DNA of 64,000 nt from positions 48,974,786 to 49,038,785 of the forward strand of contig OY755046.1 of the NCBI GenBank assembly GCA_963576565.1. The letters are read 5' to 3'. The notes under the pieces are model-generated. The model ran no database searches. It was not told the DNA's origin and worked only from the letters and a program-made list of their open reading frames with translations. Origin of the DNA: Aspidapion aeneum. Taxonomy: Eukaryota > Arthropoda > Insecta > Coleoptera > Brentidae. Below are positions 1 to 11,880 of this stretch, piece by piece. How positions within the stretch are numbered: position 1 is the stretch's first letter; every line of letters starts with the position of its first letter. The position numbers and the translations under genes were made by a program.

Positions 1-174
1 CCAGTACTAAGCAATGTTTCCTCAGTGAGATTTCTATGATAGAAGCCGGCGTGGTTCTTTTGTGAATTAAATTGTCATGACATGTTGTTGTACGGGTCTG
101 GTGTGCCCAGCTCGTCGGGAAAATGGGTTGAGTTATGCTTTGAGACGGATTTTTCTTGGTGCTTTAGTCTGAAA

Positions 175-394
175 AAAATAGTAATAGTATAGAAGGCGGT
201 ACCTCAGTACCTTGAAACGAGAGTGTATAACCAATGTATTCTTCCTGTGCGCACATATGGATCCCAGACCTAGACGCTTACAAAATCCAACATGGATAAG
301 GTAACAAAAGCCCAAAGGTCAATGAGAAGACAAATGTTACATGTAAAGCTAACAGATAGGAAAAGGAATGAATGGATAAGAAATAAAACAAGAG
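175..394 (+). pseudogene. LINE fragment (C-terminal region of RT ORF)
   Basis: This short plus-strand piece matches the C-terminal region of the non-LTR retrotransposon seen at 24420-24610. Shared stretches include one reading VYNQCI, a TYGSQT-like stretch and a MLHVKLTDRKRN-like stretch. Stops break it, and it ends abruptly near 394. It is a dead fragment with no host function. An inverted copy of the same LINE family lies at 1631-2650. Confidence 0.65.
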
Positions 395-476
395 TTCCTC
401 CTGTGTCCGTAAGGGTGTGATAGATGTAGGTCCAGAATGACTTTAAAGACAAAGCCAAATTCCTCCTTGTTTCCAA

Positions 477-1008
477 TCTACAGCTCTTACAATTATAGGA
501 TTGTACACTATTCACCTAAAAATTTCGTGAAAAGCGATTCAGCGGTTTAGAAGCTGTGTTATGGACAGACTTTACACATGCACATGGACAGACAGACGTC
601 ACGACGATAATGGTAAGATAGATCAAAATACCCCAAATTTCCATCGAAAACAATACCTTTTCTAGCCATTTGCTGCGGGTGCTAAGAAGGTAAAAATGAA
701 ATAAATGAAAAACAAAGATAAGAAAAGTATATCTTTCCATTCCACAGAGCACGAACATAATTTTGACGAACTTTGAGTGGGATAAGATGTGATTTTTGTG
801 CAGAATGGCCACACAAATTTGGTATGTGCTAATGTAGGAGCGCATTTTATATACTATAAGTGCATTAACTATATTTAAATACATGCTTTTACTGAGCGGT
901 ACTACCCGACAATTTTTATTTTGATTTAAGATACTTTATGTGTCTCTTTTGTTGTAGTAGTGACTACTAGTAGATAAAATTTTGGAATTCCATTGTCTTT
1001 ATTTATTT
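477..1008. repeat. 532-bp interspersed repeat, copy 1
   Basis: This stretch is almost identical to 3128-3660 in the same orientation. Both begin at the same ctacagctcttacaatta word and end at an attttggaattccattg/tttatttatttta run. A short internal run, gacagacagacgtcacg, resembles LINE 3' regions, but the class is not recognised. The 122-residue open frame on the minus strand is present in both copies because the repeat is, so I do not call it a gene. Between here and 1630 I see no further recognisable feature. Confidence 0.75.
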
Positions 1009-1630
1009 TAAGACTCCAGAATTTTTATGTACAGAGTGAAAAAGTCCGCCCAGTCAAACTTGGTAGTTAACTACGTGCAAAGATATCAAATATATGCTCG
1101 AAGGCTACGTTGGCACAATACAGGGCCTAGAAAACGGACAAAATGTTTCTCGCTATAACTTGTGAAGTATATCACCGATTTGAATGGAAAACACATCACT
1201 TTCTAGGGAATTGCTCAAATCAATAAAAATTTATTTGTAAGGAAAATAGTGCAGACAGAATTAAGGCGGCAATCGTATAATTTTTAAACCATTAAACCGA
1301 TTTCCACGGTTTATACCTTCATGCCTTTTTGTGCCTAGCGAAATAAGTTTTTTTTAGAAATTAAGAAATTATCTAAAACAATTTTGAATTATAAAAATAA
1401 ACAAGCCTCTTAGAGGTCAAGTTTGATTATTTCCTCTATCTTGGACTTTAGGATGGTGGACAAAAGAATCAGCTAAAAAGCCTGATTTGCAAAATGCGGT
1501 TTCCAAAATTAAAATCGGTGATAAGGTTCAAAAGTTATAATAAAAAACATTTTGTCGGTTTTTTTGGCACACCTGGAATACAGACCCGTACGTGGAATTT
1601 TAGATGCTTGGTGGAGTTTGCTTATTAATC

Positions 1631-2650
1631 TATATCTATCTATCTATTAAGCCTTCTTTAGTCCATCTTTGGACATAGGCCTCCCCCAATATCTTCCACT
1701 CTTCTCTGTCTGTAGCCGTGTTCATCCATATAGTTGGGGTCTTGCCCTACTTCTTTTATTTTCCCAAGGTCTTTCTGTCTGATATTATGACCGGCAAATT
1801 TCCATTTTAATTTTGCGCTTTCTCCTCTGACATCCCTTACTTTTGTTTTATTTCTTATTCGTTCATTCCTTTTTCAATCTGTTAGCTTTACATGTAACAT
1901 TTGTCTCTTAATTGATCTTTGGGCTTTTGTTACCTTATCCATGTCTGGGATCTATAGGTAAGTACAGAAATGATACATTGGTTATACACTTTCGTTTTGA
2001 GGTACTGAGGATATTTTTTATTTTTTTATATGTAGCCTTATTTACCGAATGCTACCCAGGCCAATCTTACTCGTCTCGTTATTTCAGCTGTTTGGTTTTC
2101 TCTTTTTAGTTTAATAATTGTTCCCAGGTATATAAATTCATGTACTTATTCTATTTTCTTTTGGTTTATTTTGATCGTAATATCTTCATTTGTGTTTGCT
2201 ATGATTTTAGTTTTAGCGTAGTTCATACTCAAGCCTATATTTTTAGCTGCTGTATCCAGTTCTTCCAGCATTTTTATCAGTTAGTCTTTCTTGTCTGTTA
2301 TTAAGGCGATATCATCAGCATATCTTAGGTGGTTCAAGTATTATCCGCTTCCTTTGATGCTTATTTCTTCGCATTCTAAAACATCTTCTAGGGCCTGGTT
2401 AAATAGCTTAGGGGATATTGTGTCACTATATCTCTCACCTCTTCTTATGAGGATTGGCTTGGTTCCTTCGTGAATTTTGATTGATGTTGTTGCTGCGCTA
2501 TATATATATATATATATATATATTGGCTACTAAGTCTGTATATCAGTGATCTTCTCGACGATTAATTAAAGATGCTTTACTGCCCAGTTCGAAGCTTTTT
2601 TGAAGTCTATAAATGGTGGAATGTTGTATTCATTGGCTCGTTCTATTTAA
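1631..2650 (-). pseudogene. LINE (RTE-like) reverse transcriptase fragment
   Basis: Read on the minus strand this is the 3' half of a non-LTR retrotransposon ORF: a palm region containing the YADD box (near 2304-2330), then an AAKNIGLS-like segment, then the C-terminal domain. The left end is a TATC/GATA simple repeat (1631-1650), the usual 3' tail of this family here. Frameshifts and stops are frequent, and a (TA)n run at 2501-2523 interrupts it. It is 5' truncated at the right edge, next to the last visible potassium-channel exon. Confidence 0.8.
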
Positions 2651-2717
2651 TAATGCCTATTAATATTGGGCATAAATATTAATTAATACATAAATAAATC
2701 GATTTGCAAATACAAAC

Positions 2718-2915
2718 CTATGTACAATTTCATCATGAACCACATTGAAACTCATTGCAGTCAGAGCCATTCCAGACATGATGTAAATTGAGCAAAACCA
2801 CAGAGTCGTACTCGAGTCACTGTCGGATGGGAAAGGGTCCGATCCTGGAACCATATTGCCAAATCCAATTGTCGTTAGGCTCATGAAACAGAAATAGAAG
2901 CCATCCAGTAGGGGC
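2718..2915 (-). CDS. Two-pore-domain K+ channel, exon with P2 loop and TM4
   Basis: This is the third visible exon of a K2P potassium channel, a dimeric membrane protein that carries background K+ leak current. The acceptor is a polypyrimidine run ending in tag before base 2915. The first base completes a TGG codon begun at the end of the exon at 5055-5305. The peptide has a second pore loop ending in TTIGFG, the P2 selectivity filter, then a hydrophobic TM4 (WFCSIYIMSGMALTAMSF) and the start of the cytosolic tail (VHDEIVHR). A plausible donor (ag/gtttgt) ends the exon at 2718, in phase 2. The C-terminal exon is not visible and probably lies left of the window. The family call is very secure, but the K2P subfamily is not decided. 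Confidence 0.9.
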
Positions 2916-3127
2916 CTAGAAAAAAGTTAATTGTGTTTTAATTTGTATTTGTATATGTACGTTTTACACTGACAATTAATTCATGGATTTTTTGTGAGTC
3001 AAAACTTTGAGCCCAACTATCTAGTCATATGATTTTAGTAATGTAACACCCACAGAAATTTATGTTAAAAAGTTAGCATATTTCCAATTTTTAAACTGTC
3101 ATTAGAATTAATGAATTTTGACCAAAA

Positions 3128-3660
3128 TCTACAGCTCTTACAATTACAGGATTGTACACTATTCACCTAAAAATTTCGTGAAAAGCGATTCAGCGGTTTA
3201 GAAGCTGTGTTATGGACAGACTTTACACATACACATGGACAGACAGACGTCACGACGATAATGGTAAGATAGATCAAAATACCCCAAATTTCCATCGAAA
3301 ACAATACCTTTTCTAGCCATTTGCTGCGGGTGCTAAGAAGGTAAAAATGAAATAAATGAAAAACAAAGATAAGAAAAGTATATCTTTCCATTCCACAGAG
3401 CACGAACATAATTTTGACGAACTTTGAGTGGGATAAGATGTGATTTTTGTGCAGAATGGCCACACAAATTTGGTATGTGCTAATGTAGGAGCGCATTTTA
3501 TATACTATGAGTGCATTAACTATATTTAAATACATGCTTTTACTGGGCGGTACTACCCGACAATTTTTATTTTGATTTAAGATACTTTATGTGTCTCTTT
3601 TGTTGTAGTAGTGACTACTAGTAGATAAAATTTTGGAATTCCATTGTCTTTATTTATTTT
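3128..3660. repeat. 532-bp interspersed repeat, copy 2 (in K2P intron)
   Basis: This is a near-identical, same-orientation copy of 477-1008, differing at only a handful of positions by eye. It lies inside the intron between the channel exons at 2718-2915 and 5055-5305. The high similarity suggests recent spread or local duplication. I found no terminal repeat or clear target duplication. Confidence 0.75.
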
Positions 3661-4860
3661 AAACATTACACCGACACAGACACCGACACTGGACATTATT
3701 GCGGAAATAAAGACCATTAGTCTAGCTCAACCCGAAGCTGATGAGTTTTGTCATAAAGTAAGAACAACCTTGGACCGAAAGTAGCAACAAAAGGCAAACT
3801 TCACCAGTTAAGAACAACGGGCAATCAAGAACCTGCAGACTGAGAAATCAATCAAGGTTCTACCTGCCGACAAAGGAAACGCGACGGTGATCAAGGATGT
3901 CGAGAAATACGACAAAAAGATCAAAGAAGTTCTGGATAAAGAAGAATACAAGCAACTACCAAAAGATCCGACCACAACCATAGAAGGGCGCATCTACAGG
4001 ACGTTAAAGAAGTATGCTGAAAATATCCCGGACGCCGTTAGATATATATGAACACAGCAAGAGTCAAGCCAAAACTATGGCTACGATACATGGATGACAC
4101 ATTTATTATATAGCCGGAAAATGATGACGAACTACATAATTTTTTACACCATCTGAACGGTATTCGACCAACAATCAAATGCACAATGAAAATTAAAAAA
4201 GTTCGGTCTTACCTTTTTTGGATGTTCTTGTCAAATGCATAGACAGAAACATTCAAACCACTGTATATAGGAAACCTACACACACGGGACATTACCTAAA
4301 TTTTAAGTCTAATCATTCATACAAAACATCATCATTGCTACAAAACAAGGAGTTATCAGAAGTTTGTATTTAAGAGCCGTAAATATTTGTTGCAATAATT
4401 AGAAATTCACCACAGAAATCTACAACATTAAAAAGGACTTGCGGTTATTTCGAGAAGTTAATAAACTCAACTCTAAAATTAAAAACAAATCAAATCTAGT
4501 AAATTCTCAAAATAATCCGTGGGGTGTCCCGTGTGACTATGGTAAATCATATGTAGGTGAAACGAAACTCCTTCTTCAGGTTAGAGTAAATGAACATCTA
4601 AAAAGCACCCAATTTAGGGATATTGAAAAATTCGGTTTAGCGGATCATGATCAAATGATCACAGGATTCAATCGTCTGAAGCTAAAGTTTTGCACTGCAC
4701 ATAAGGAGTCGCATTGGCGAAAACGAAAGTTAATTAAAGCTGCATTTATATTGAAGAATAAAGAAGTTTTCAGTCAACCAAGCACGGACATATCAAATAT
4801 ATGGAAACCTCCTTAAGGAAAACAAGCGTCTTAGGATTATAAAAAAGGGGCGGTGACACC
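3661..4860 (+). pseudogene. Penelope-like element, decayed (RT and GIY-YIG remnants)
   Basis: Three frames of the plus strand give pieces of a Penelope-like retroelement protein in the correct order. The N-terminal region has an LPADKGNATVI motif (about 3860-3900). A palm piece with RYMDDTF (about 4084-4105) is followed by a thumb piece with [19 protein letters not shown] nuclease remnant spans 4439-4816, with VPCDYGKSYVGET and RVNEHL. Stops, frameshifts and an internal deletion between about 4030 and 4060 show it is dead. It sits in an intron of the minus-strand potassium channel, in the opposite orientation. A shorter relative is at 39925-40620. Confidence 0.85.
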
Positions 4861-5054
4861 TAACTGCACACCAAGTAATATAAGACTGAATTGTTTAGTT
4901 TATACGTTTTCAAGTTAGAGACTTATTAACCGAAACGACGTGTTTAAAGTAAATAAACACAATGGAAGTCCGAAATTTTACTTGTAGTCAATCATTGCCT
5001 AAGCATTTCAAACAAACAGTAACTACTAGATTGTAAGAGGTTACTTAAACTTAC

Positions 5055-5305
5055 CAATTTTCTAACTTATAAAGCACGAAAGTGCCCAAACAAATATAAA
5101 TAAACATCATAACCAAACATAACAAAATTGGAGCGAGGATGCTCCAGCCGTGTATCGAAATTTTTGATTCGTTGTCTGTGCAGCTTAGGCTGTCCAGCTC
5201 TTTTCCTGTGCTGTCTCTGCAAGGCGAATGGACGCTGTTGCTATAGCTGGAATTTGAGCGGACGTAGAAAGGTTCTTGGAGGCCCAGTTGTTGCTGTAAC
5301 TCCAT
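5055..5305 (-). CDS. Two-pore-domain K+ channel, loop and TM3 exon
   Basis: This is the second visible exon of the channel. The acceptor (tttcag before base 5305) starts the exon in phase 0 at an in-frame ATG, matching the phase-0 end of the exon at 6433-6674. About 50 residues of a polar serine-rich cytosolic linker are followed by TM3 (WSILAPILLCLVMMFIYICL). The stretch ends YKLENW, the usual lead-in to the second pore loop. The donor is a strong gtaagt directly after base 5055, splitting the final TGG codon in phase 2. The ATG at the start is internal, not a start codon. Continuity with both neighbouring exons makes this solid. Confidence 0.9.
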
Positions 5306-5775
5306 CTGAAAATGAAGAGAGAACTCGAAATCTCCAAAAAGCGATGCACTATTTTTTTTTTATGTAAGTATCTTAAAGAGCATCAAAGATTCTACTAGTT
5401 TGCCAATTAACACTTTTTTGTATCTTTAGTAATAGAAAAATTATCAATGGTTTACATTTAACTTGAAACACCCTATATAATAAGTTATAAAAGTCACTGT
5501 AAAATATATTTCTTCGGTAAAAAGTCAATTTATGTTTCGGGATTCTCTCTCAGAAATGTTTGTACCTGCATAAAAAACATCGCTTTATGGCAAATTTGGA
5601 CAAAAATATCTCAAAGACAAATTGATCGATTTTCGAAATTTTTACCGAGTCATAAAGACATTTAAAATACCTTTACGGCAAAATGTGAGTTTACCCCTCA
5701 CAGTGATTGCGTACCTAAATCAAACAAAATCAAAAAATTCATTAAAAAAATACCCTATGGATCACTGCCTAGTAA

Positions 5776-5904
5776 CCCTTAGATGCACCGTAACAAGGCT
5801 TTGCTAATCCATTGTCCATCTTTGTTGTTTTGTATGTGAGCAACAAGGAATTAATCGCGATTAAACCCTTGATCGCGCTTAATTGCTTACGGTGCATCTG
5901 AGGG
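5776..5904. mobile_element. 129-bp MITE, copy 1 (in K2P intron)
   Basis: Terminal inverted repeats of about 18 bp, beginning cccttagatgcaccgtaa, bracket an AT-rich core. A second copy of the same length (129 bp) lies at 63459-63587 inside a LINE. There is no coding capacity. A target duplication is not clear at either copy, so the superfamily is open. Confidence 0.75.
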
Positions 5905-6432
5905 AACAGCCTAACGCAGTTAATTATAAACAGAAACTCCTTGATTTGCTAATAACATGGATAAAAACCTAAAAATCACTGCAGCATGACGTTCTGGCCT
6001 CGGTTCTGTTGGCAGCACTGTTTTTTTGAGTTTGTGCTGTTTGCATCACAGAAATGTTTTTCAAACAAGTTTGACATACGTTCGTCACGGTTTGCCGGTT
6101 TGGACGCTTTCAAAGTTCGATCACCTCCTTAAAACTTCATTTTCTGCAATCACTGAGCGCCATTGTGTTCTGTGTGAATCAGCTGTTCGTTCTCGTATTT
6201 TTTTAGGTTTAAATTTTCGTTTATGTAACTGTACTTTTTACGGAATTTACCAAAAGTTTTATTTGTATGTGTACCAAATTGTACCAGCCGTAGACTGATC
6301 TCAAATAACTGTATAAATGTGTCAAAACTAAAATAAGTTACTTTTTATGACACGTTTTATAACTGGAAGTACTCGATACATTTTGTCAGTGTAAACACAT
6401 TGGGCAAGTATATCCAGGGCCTCTATGCTTAC

Positions 6433-6674
6433 CTGCTGTCTTTTTCTTTTCAATCTCTTTTCCTTCTCGGCCATTCTCTTTTCGTCGTAACAGCAGTACC
6501 CGCAATTCGAGCACAGACAGCAACACAGTGCCCGAGAAAACACACCTCTCGCCACTTTGCTGAGAATCGAGCCGACACTGGATAGGTAAAGGAGGGTGAG
6601 GGGTATTCCGAGCATTGCATAGCCCATAGTCACGGCTTTGCCTAGGTTTGTTTTTGGGGCTATGCTACCATAAC
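6433..6674 (-). CDS. Two-pore-domain K+ channel, P1 filter and TM2 exon
   Basis: This is the first visible exon of the channel. The acceptor is a ttttttacag just before base 6674. The exon starts with the last two bases of a Gly codon, so the first selectivity filter (G/YGS) is split by a phase-1 intron, a position known from other K2P genes. The 81 residues run from GYGSIAPKT through TM2 (MGYAMLGIPLTLLYLSSVG). A cysteine-rich loop with CCCLCSNCGYCCY follows, then a lysine/arginine-rich stretch (EKRLKRKRQQ). The donor is cag/gtaagc at 6433/6432. Upstream exons with TM1 and the start of P1 were not found to the right. The cysteine cluster and basic stretch resemble insect TWiK-type channels, but I give no gene symbol. 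Confidence 0.92.
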
Positions 6675-6702
6675 CTGTAAAAAAATAATATGTTGGAAAC
6701 AA

Positions 6703-7375
6703 TTGTATTATAAAGATAATAAAATATTTAAAACTTAAACTGTCGCGTTAAGCTGAATTTCTAATCGTTTATATTTAGTCTCTTATATATTTTTAATTGT
6801 GCTTGCACCATTAGGTATGTCGTTAAAGTTGGGTTGAAATCTTTCTTGAAATACGTTAATTTGATTTAGTTAATCTTTATCGCTGTTGCTACTCAGCAGT
6901 AAAGAAAATTACAAAGTTGCAAAAAAGTTGCACTGAATTCAAAAGTTCCTCAATGAAATATAAAAACGAAAAGCACGTGTCAATGAAATGGAAACACCGA
7001 GTCAGTTCTGCATTAGTGCTGCACTCAGTTTTGCAATGGAATACGTCAATAGTCGGTAACACCATTTCGTTACTTTAACTGTCAGTTGCGCCAAAATGAA
7101 TGAAGCATTCCTTAGCTGTTAAGTAACGCCTAAAACCAATGTTTTTGCCTAAAACTGTCTTTATTCTTTAAAAAGGTCATTGAACCCGACTGGCCAAATG
7201 TAATCAGATTAAAAAATCTTGTCACCGGGTTGCCTTCAACCATTTGTTTTATGGAAACCCGATGACGCAGCTACAGTCGTCCAGTTAAGTTCACATTCTG
7301 TAGACAACCTGTGTCAAAGTATAAAGACCTTGGCGGCTACCCAAGAAAGATTAAAGTTCACGCTGAATGTATAAT
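6703..7375. other. Non-coding, no feature recognised
   Basis: This is AT-rich sequence upstream of the visible channel exons. I see no convincing TM1/P1 exon, repeat ends or RNA gene in it. Confidence 0.4.
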
Positions 7376-7510
7376 ATTTGAGCAAGTGCAGTTCTTCCCC
7401 GCTTAGGGTTCGTGCCGCAAGGGTTCTGTTGTCGAATCCATTGCATATGTCTTACATTCTGGCACGAGGTGCTGTAATGTCGCTTCTTCCTGTCCAACGG
7501 CTGCATAGGT
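7376..7510 (-). pseudogene. LINE C-terminal zinc-finger relic
   Basis: Read on the minus strand this short piece resembles the C-terminal cysteine/histidine segment of Jockey/R1-type LINE proteins, as in the longer relic at 31100-31620 (EEEK..SRHLITECKAYAR). It is very decayed and identified only by similarity to that second copy. 7511-8744 beyond it holds no feature I can name. Confidence 0.4.
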
Positions 7511-8744
7511 AGTGTTTAAATTGCAATCAAACAATACTTATGCGTTATCTACTTGTTCTAACAGCAACAGCTTTTTAAGGAAAAAACAAAAACTTTTTCC
7601 TAACGAATAAAAAAAAACGATTTTATCTGATGTTTCAAACAACGCGACTTTTCAACGTTATTTCTAAAGCAAAGCAATTCGACGTAAAAACCATTTTCCG
7701 CGTATATAAGAGCCGGATTTTCATTCGTGAATGTTGATTCTTATACGGAAATTCGTATTTTGTTCTATTTTCCTCCCCTTTATTTTGCCAACCTACTACT
7801 GTTTGGATTTCTTGTCCCGCATGTAGTTTTAGTTTAATGTTTAAAATTTGTAATTTGAGCTCACTCCAATTACATCTGTGTAACTTCCATTATTGTAATG
7901 CAGCTAGAGATCTCTTTAATAGAAGATTGGAGTTTAAATGCATAAAATATCGTTTGTAAAGTACTCTAGTTTATCGGGTTAGCACAAAAATAAAGCTACA
8001 TTTCTAATCGTGCTCGCTTGCGGGGTGGAACGCCAGCACGGTAGTCATTAACACAAGTATTTACTAAGACCTTAAAACTTAGCATTTTAGACCGGGTTTA
8101 AGTATCAAGTCTATAAACTTGATACCGACCGGTTTAAGTCTATTTTTTTAATAAGCACAGGTCAAATGACTGCAAAGTTTTGGTTCACCCTAAAGTGCAG
8201 TATGATAGCAAGCAATTTTTAAAAGCACCGAGTCAGTGTCAGTTTACCACCTGTGCTCGTTTTCCCAATGAATTACGCTATTAATCTTCGTTGGTTAACC
8301 GCCACTTGCAAAATAGTTTTAGGCCTTACTTATCCGCTATGGAATGTTTAAGCAAGTGACAGTTATTGTATCGAAAATAACGCTACCGACTAAAGCGTCG
8401 CAACACGGAATGCCGCGAGTCAAGGAAAATAATGGAAAGCACCATTCATTCGGTTTGAATTGTTTAAATCCCGTTAAAATCTCCATTTAGCCTCGGCCAC
8501 AACATGTAAATTAATGTCCTGGTAATTATCTGGGCTTTAAATGGAGATTATCTGCCATTTGGCTCAACGAGTTATGACCCAAGTGTCGATAAAGCATGCT
8601 AGGTTATCTATATGCGACGGTCGACGCGACGCGATTGTGATACGACGATATTCGATCTCTGATAACCTAAAATCGATTTACATATGGAATAAAATATTTT
8701 TATAATTGTTTTTATTACTGACGTGTAAACTAACTTTTTGTTTA

Positions 8745-10735
8745 AATATGGTGATCATGCATGTAAAGCAAAATACCGTCAGCGAATAGACCTGTTGTAA
8801 GGGGCAGTTAAATAAGCCTCGACCCATGGGTAAATGGATAGTCTGATAACGGATGACCGTTGACCGAAAAACTCTTAAATCTTGTAGCCTTTAAGCTCAT
8901 AACAGTTATTTTCTGAAAAGATTTGGTCACCTGGTCATTAGGCTAATCACCACACAACACACCACACCACAATGTTTGTAACTCCAGCATTATTAGTAAA
9001 TTTTTAAAATTTTGGTTAACTGTTAACACTTATTGGGTGTCCATTAGATCTTGGACACCTGTGATGTTAATCTTTCGAGCTACACACGAAAAAATATTAG
9101 AGAAACAAAAATTTCTTTTTACCCAATTAGCCACGAAAACTTGTTTGATGGTTTAATAATTTGTATCATGTATGGAAAGCAAAATACCATCACTGTATAG
9201 ATCCATTCTAAGAGGCAATTAAAGGAGTGACCACTCATGGGTAAATGGGTAGTCCGCTAACGGACAAATGTCGACCAAATTTTTTATAACTCTGGTTAAG
9301 TTAAAATGACTTTCGGCCTTCAAAATTTACCCCACATCGATTTCAATAGAGAACATCGCAGCCGTTTACACAGGCCTTATGGAAAATTTTTGGCTCGGTG
9401 GAATTGGCTATAATTTTGGTATGTTATAGTAGGATAGGTAACTAAAAAAAATATTTGTAAAGTTAAGTTTTTCTATGTACAGTTTTTGAGATATAAAATG
9501 GTCGTTTTTAGGTATGTTCTAATAATAATAATTTTGACATCTTGACCGAAAAAAATTAATTGACCATAAGGACAAAGTTATTTGTGGTGTCATTCTTGTC
9601 AATTTATTAAATAATATACGGGGGATAGTCAAAAAAACATTTTTTTATATCTGCACTATTACCAAATTTTATCACTAACACATTTTATTTTGGTACAGAT
9701 TAATAGATACAATGGTACGCTTTTATAGATATTAATTTTTTTATTGCAGGTATTTTTTCTTACTAAATAAAATTGACTTTAGCTGTTTTAAGCTATCTTC
9801 CGCATGATAAAAATTAATTTGTTAAATATTTTGTAATACAATATAGCTCAAAGAATATTTTTATATAAAAAAAAATACTATAGCTTTTGGTTGAGTCATC
9901 AAAAATTAATTAACATTTTTTACACCTATCCTACTATGACATACAAAATTATAGCCAATTCCACCGATCCAAAAATTTTCCATAAGGCCTGTGTAGACGG
10001 GTGCGATGTTCATTGATTTTTGGTTAAATTTGACGGTAATACCATCATGTATGTAAAGTAAAATACCATCAGGGTATGGACCTGGACCAAAAAAAAACTT
10101 AAAACTTGTATTTTTGGGATAACAGAAAAAACCAATGGTAAAGGGGATAGGTTATTTTCTAAATACATTTGGTCCCATGGTCATACCGGGAATTACCACA
10201 CAACATACCACACCACCACGTTTATAGCTCATCAGTAATTTTGGAATTGTGAAGTTAAAATAAGTTTCGGCTTCAAAATTTACCCCACATTTCAATAAAT
10301 TCGATTTTTGGTTAAATTTGGCGGTAATACCATCATGTATTTAAAGTAAAATACCATCAGGGTATGGACCTGTTGTTACAGGCAAGTAAAGGAGCCTCAA
10401 ATCATGGGTAAATGGGTAGTCTGATAACAGATGAAAGTCGACCGAGAAAGTTTTAAAACCAGTTAGCCTTTTTAAGGTCACAGCAGATAACTTATATGGT
10501 AAAAAAAATGGTTTAATTTGGTTATTTTCTGTTAAGAATTGGTCACCTGGTCATTCCGGAAATCACCACAAAACACATCACACCAAACGTTTATACCTCA
10601 TTAGTGATCTGTGTTAGCAACTATAACTACAGCCTTATTAGTAAATTATTGAAAATTTGGAATTGTAAAGTTAAAATATCTTCGGCCTTCAAAATTTACC
10701 CCACATTGAATTCAATAAATTCGATTCCTTTTGTT
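8745..10735. repeat. Cluster of repeat family A (four partial copies)
   Basis: Family A is a roughly 400-bp unit marked by three landmarks: a taccatcatgtatgtaaag start, a catgggtaaatgggtagtc core and a ggccttcaaaatttacccc end. Partial or full copies lie at about 8745-9020, 9155-9350, 10012-10315 and 10316-10735, all in the same orientation. Another is at 14588-14998, and an inverted piece at 11881-12044 lies in the palindrome. A diverged match to the core lies near 22983-23060. No coding capacity is seen. The arrangement looks like a degenerate tandem or a repeatedly targeted element. Confidence 0.7.
9351..10011. mobile_element. 661-bp TIR element inserted in repeat A
   Basis: Terminal inverted repeats of about 88 bp flank an AT-rich non-coding core. 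The left end begins gaacatcgcagccgtttaca, and the right end is its near-complement ending gggtgcgatgttc. The element interrupts a copy of repeat A, whose sequence resumes on the right with atttttggttaaatt. I could not define a clean target duplication. It is probably a non-autonomous DNA transposon. Confidence 0.7.
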
Positions 10736-11880
10736 TAAAGGATCAGGCACACCTCTTATGGGATTTCTGTAATCCGTCAAACTTCATGAAATTTTGGTAT
10801 GTTGTAGACTGAACCTTTCTTATCAAAAGTTCTTATGGGCCCAACTCAAATTAATGACCAGTTTTTGAAATACAGGGTGTTGAAAGTGATAATGTCCCAG
10901 AAGCATAATGGCTTTTTAAACGGGTTTTCCAAACATAAGCGCAATGTTTTTATTTCATATATTTACGATTTCTTATTTATTATTTTTAATCTGTACCTTT
11001 AAAACATTATCTACAGGGTGTTTAAGTAAAAATCAGTAGAATTTTTTAAAGAGAAATAAGCTTAAGTGTGCTGTGGATTAAACCTTGCTCATCAGAAGTC
11101 CTCATGTGCCCAACTTAAATTAATTTTCAGTTTATGAAAAACAGAGTGTTGAAGGTGATAATATTTAAGAAGCATAATAGCTCTTTAGACGGATTTTTCA
11201 AACATATTCACAACGTTACTATTACATTTAGAGTATTTATTATTTTTTTAATGATTCTTTTAATGATAAAGTTGAACTTATTAAGTATTTAATACAGGGT
11301 GTTACGGCAAATATCATTTTTTAAATACTAATTAAAAATCTATGTATTGTATAAAGTATGTAGTATGAGCAACATACAATGCAAAAAAAGTAAATTGGAA
11401 TACAATACAGGATAAAAAATGTTAATTAAGGTAATATAATTATTACTTTATAATCATTTCTTGTTTGGGCAACCCGTCTAAAGAGCTATAATGCTTCTTA
11501 GACATGATCATTTTTCAACCCCCTGTATTTCAAAATCTGGTCATTAATTTAAATTGGGCTCATAAGAACTTTTGATAAGAAAGGTTCAATCAAAAACCCA
11601 CTAATGCTTTTTTCTCATTAATTATTTCCGTTAATATTTACTTAAACACTCTGTAGATAATGCTTTAAAGGTACAGATTAAATATAATAAATAAATCGTA
11701 AATATAGCTAATACTAACAATGCGTATATGTTTGGAAAACCTGTCTAAAGAACTATTGTGCTTCTTGGAAGTTATCACTTTTAACACCCTGTATTTTAAA
11801 AACTGGTCACACATTTAAGTTGAGCCCTTGAGAATTTTTGATGAGCCAGGTTCAATCTACAACATACTAACCCACATAGC
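10736..11880. repeat. Cluster of repeat family B, both orientations
   Basis: Family B starts ggatcaggcacac, contains caaattaatgaccagttttt and ends at an acagggtgtttaa(g/a)taaa word. Two forward copies (about 10736-11040 and 11041-11330) face two inverted copies (about 11480-11640 and 11641-11880). Further copies form part of the palindrome arms at 12045-12360 and, inverted, 14290-14587. The cagggtg ends resemble those of many insect hairpin MITEs. No protein is encoded. Confidence 0.65.

Noticed and set aside
516..3535. Identical 122-residue open frames at 516-884 and 3167-3535 (minus)
   Set aside because: They coincide with the two copies of the 532-bp repeat. The frame has no recognisable domain and is explained by repeat identity.
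3730..3760. CTGATGA near 3739 as a hammerhead core
   Set aside because: It lies in decayed Penelope coding sequence with no matching GAAA or stem I.
6026..6298. 90-residue plus-strand frame antisense to the channel intron
   Set aside because: No domain, no conservation evidence. It lies wholly within an intron of the minus-strand gene.
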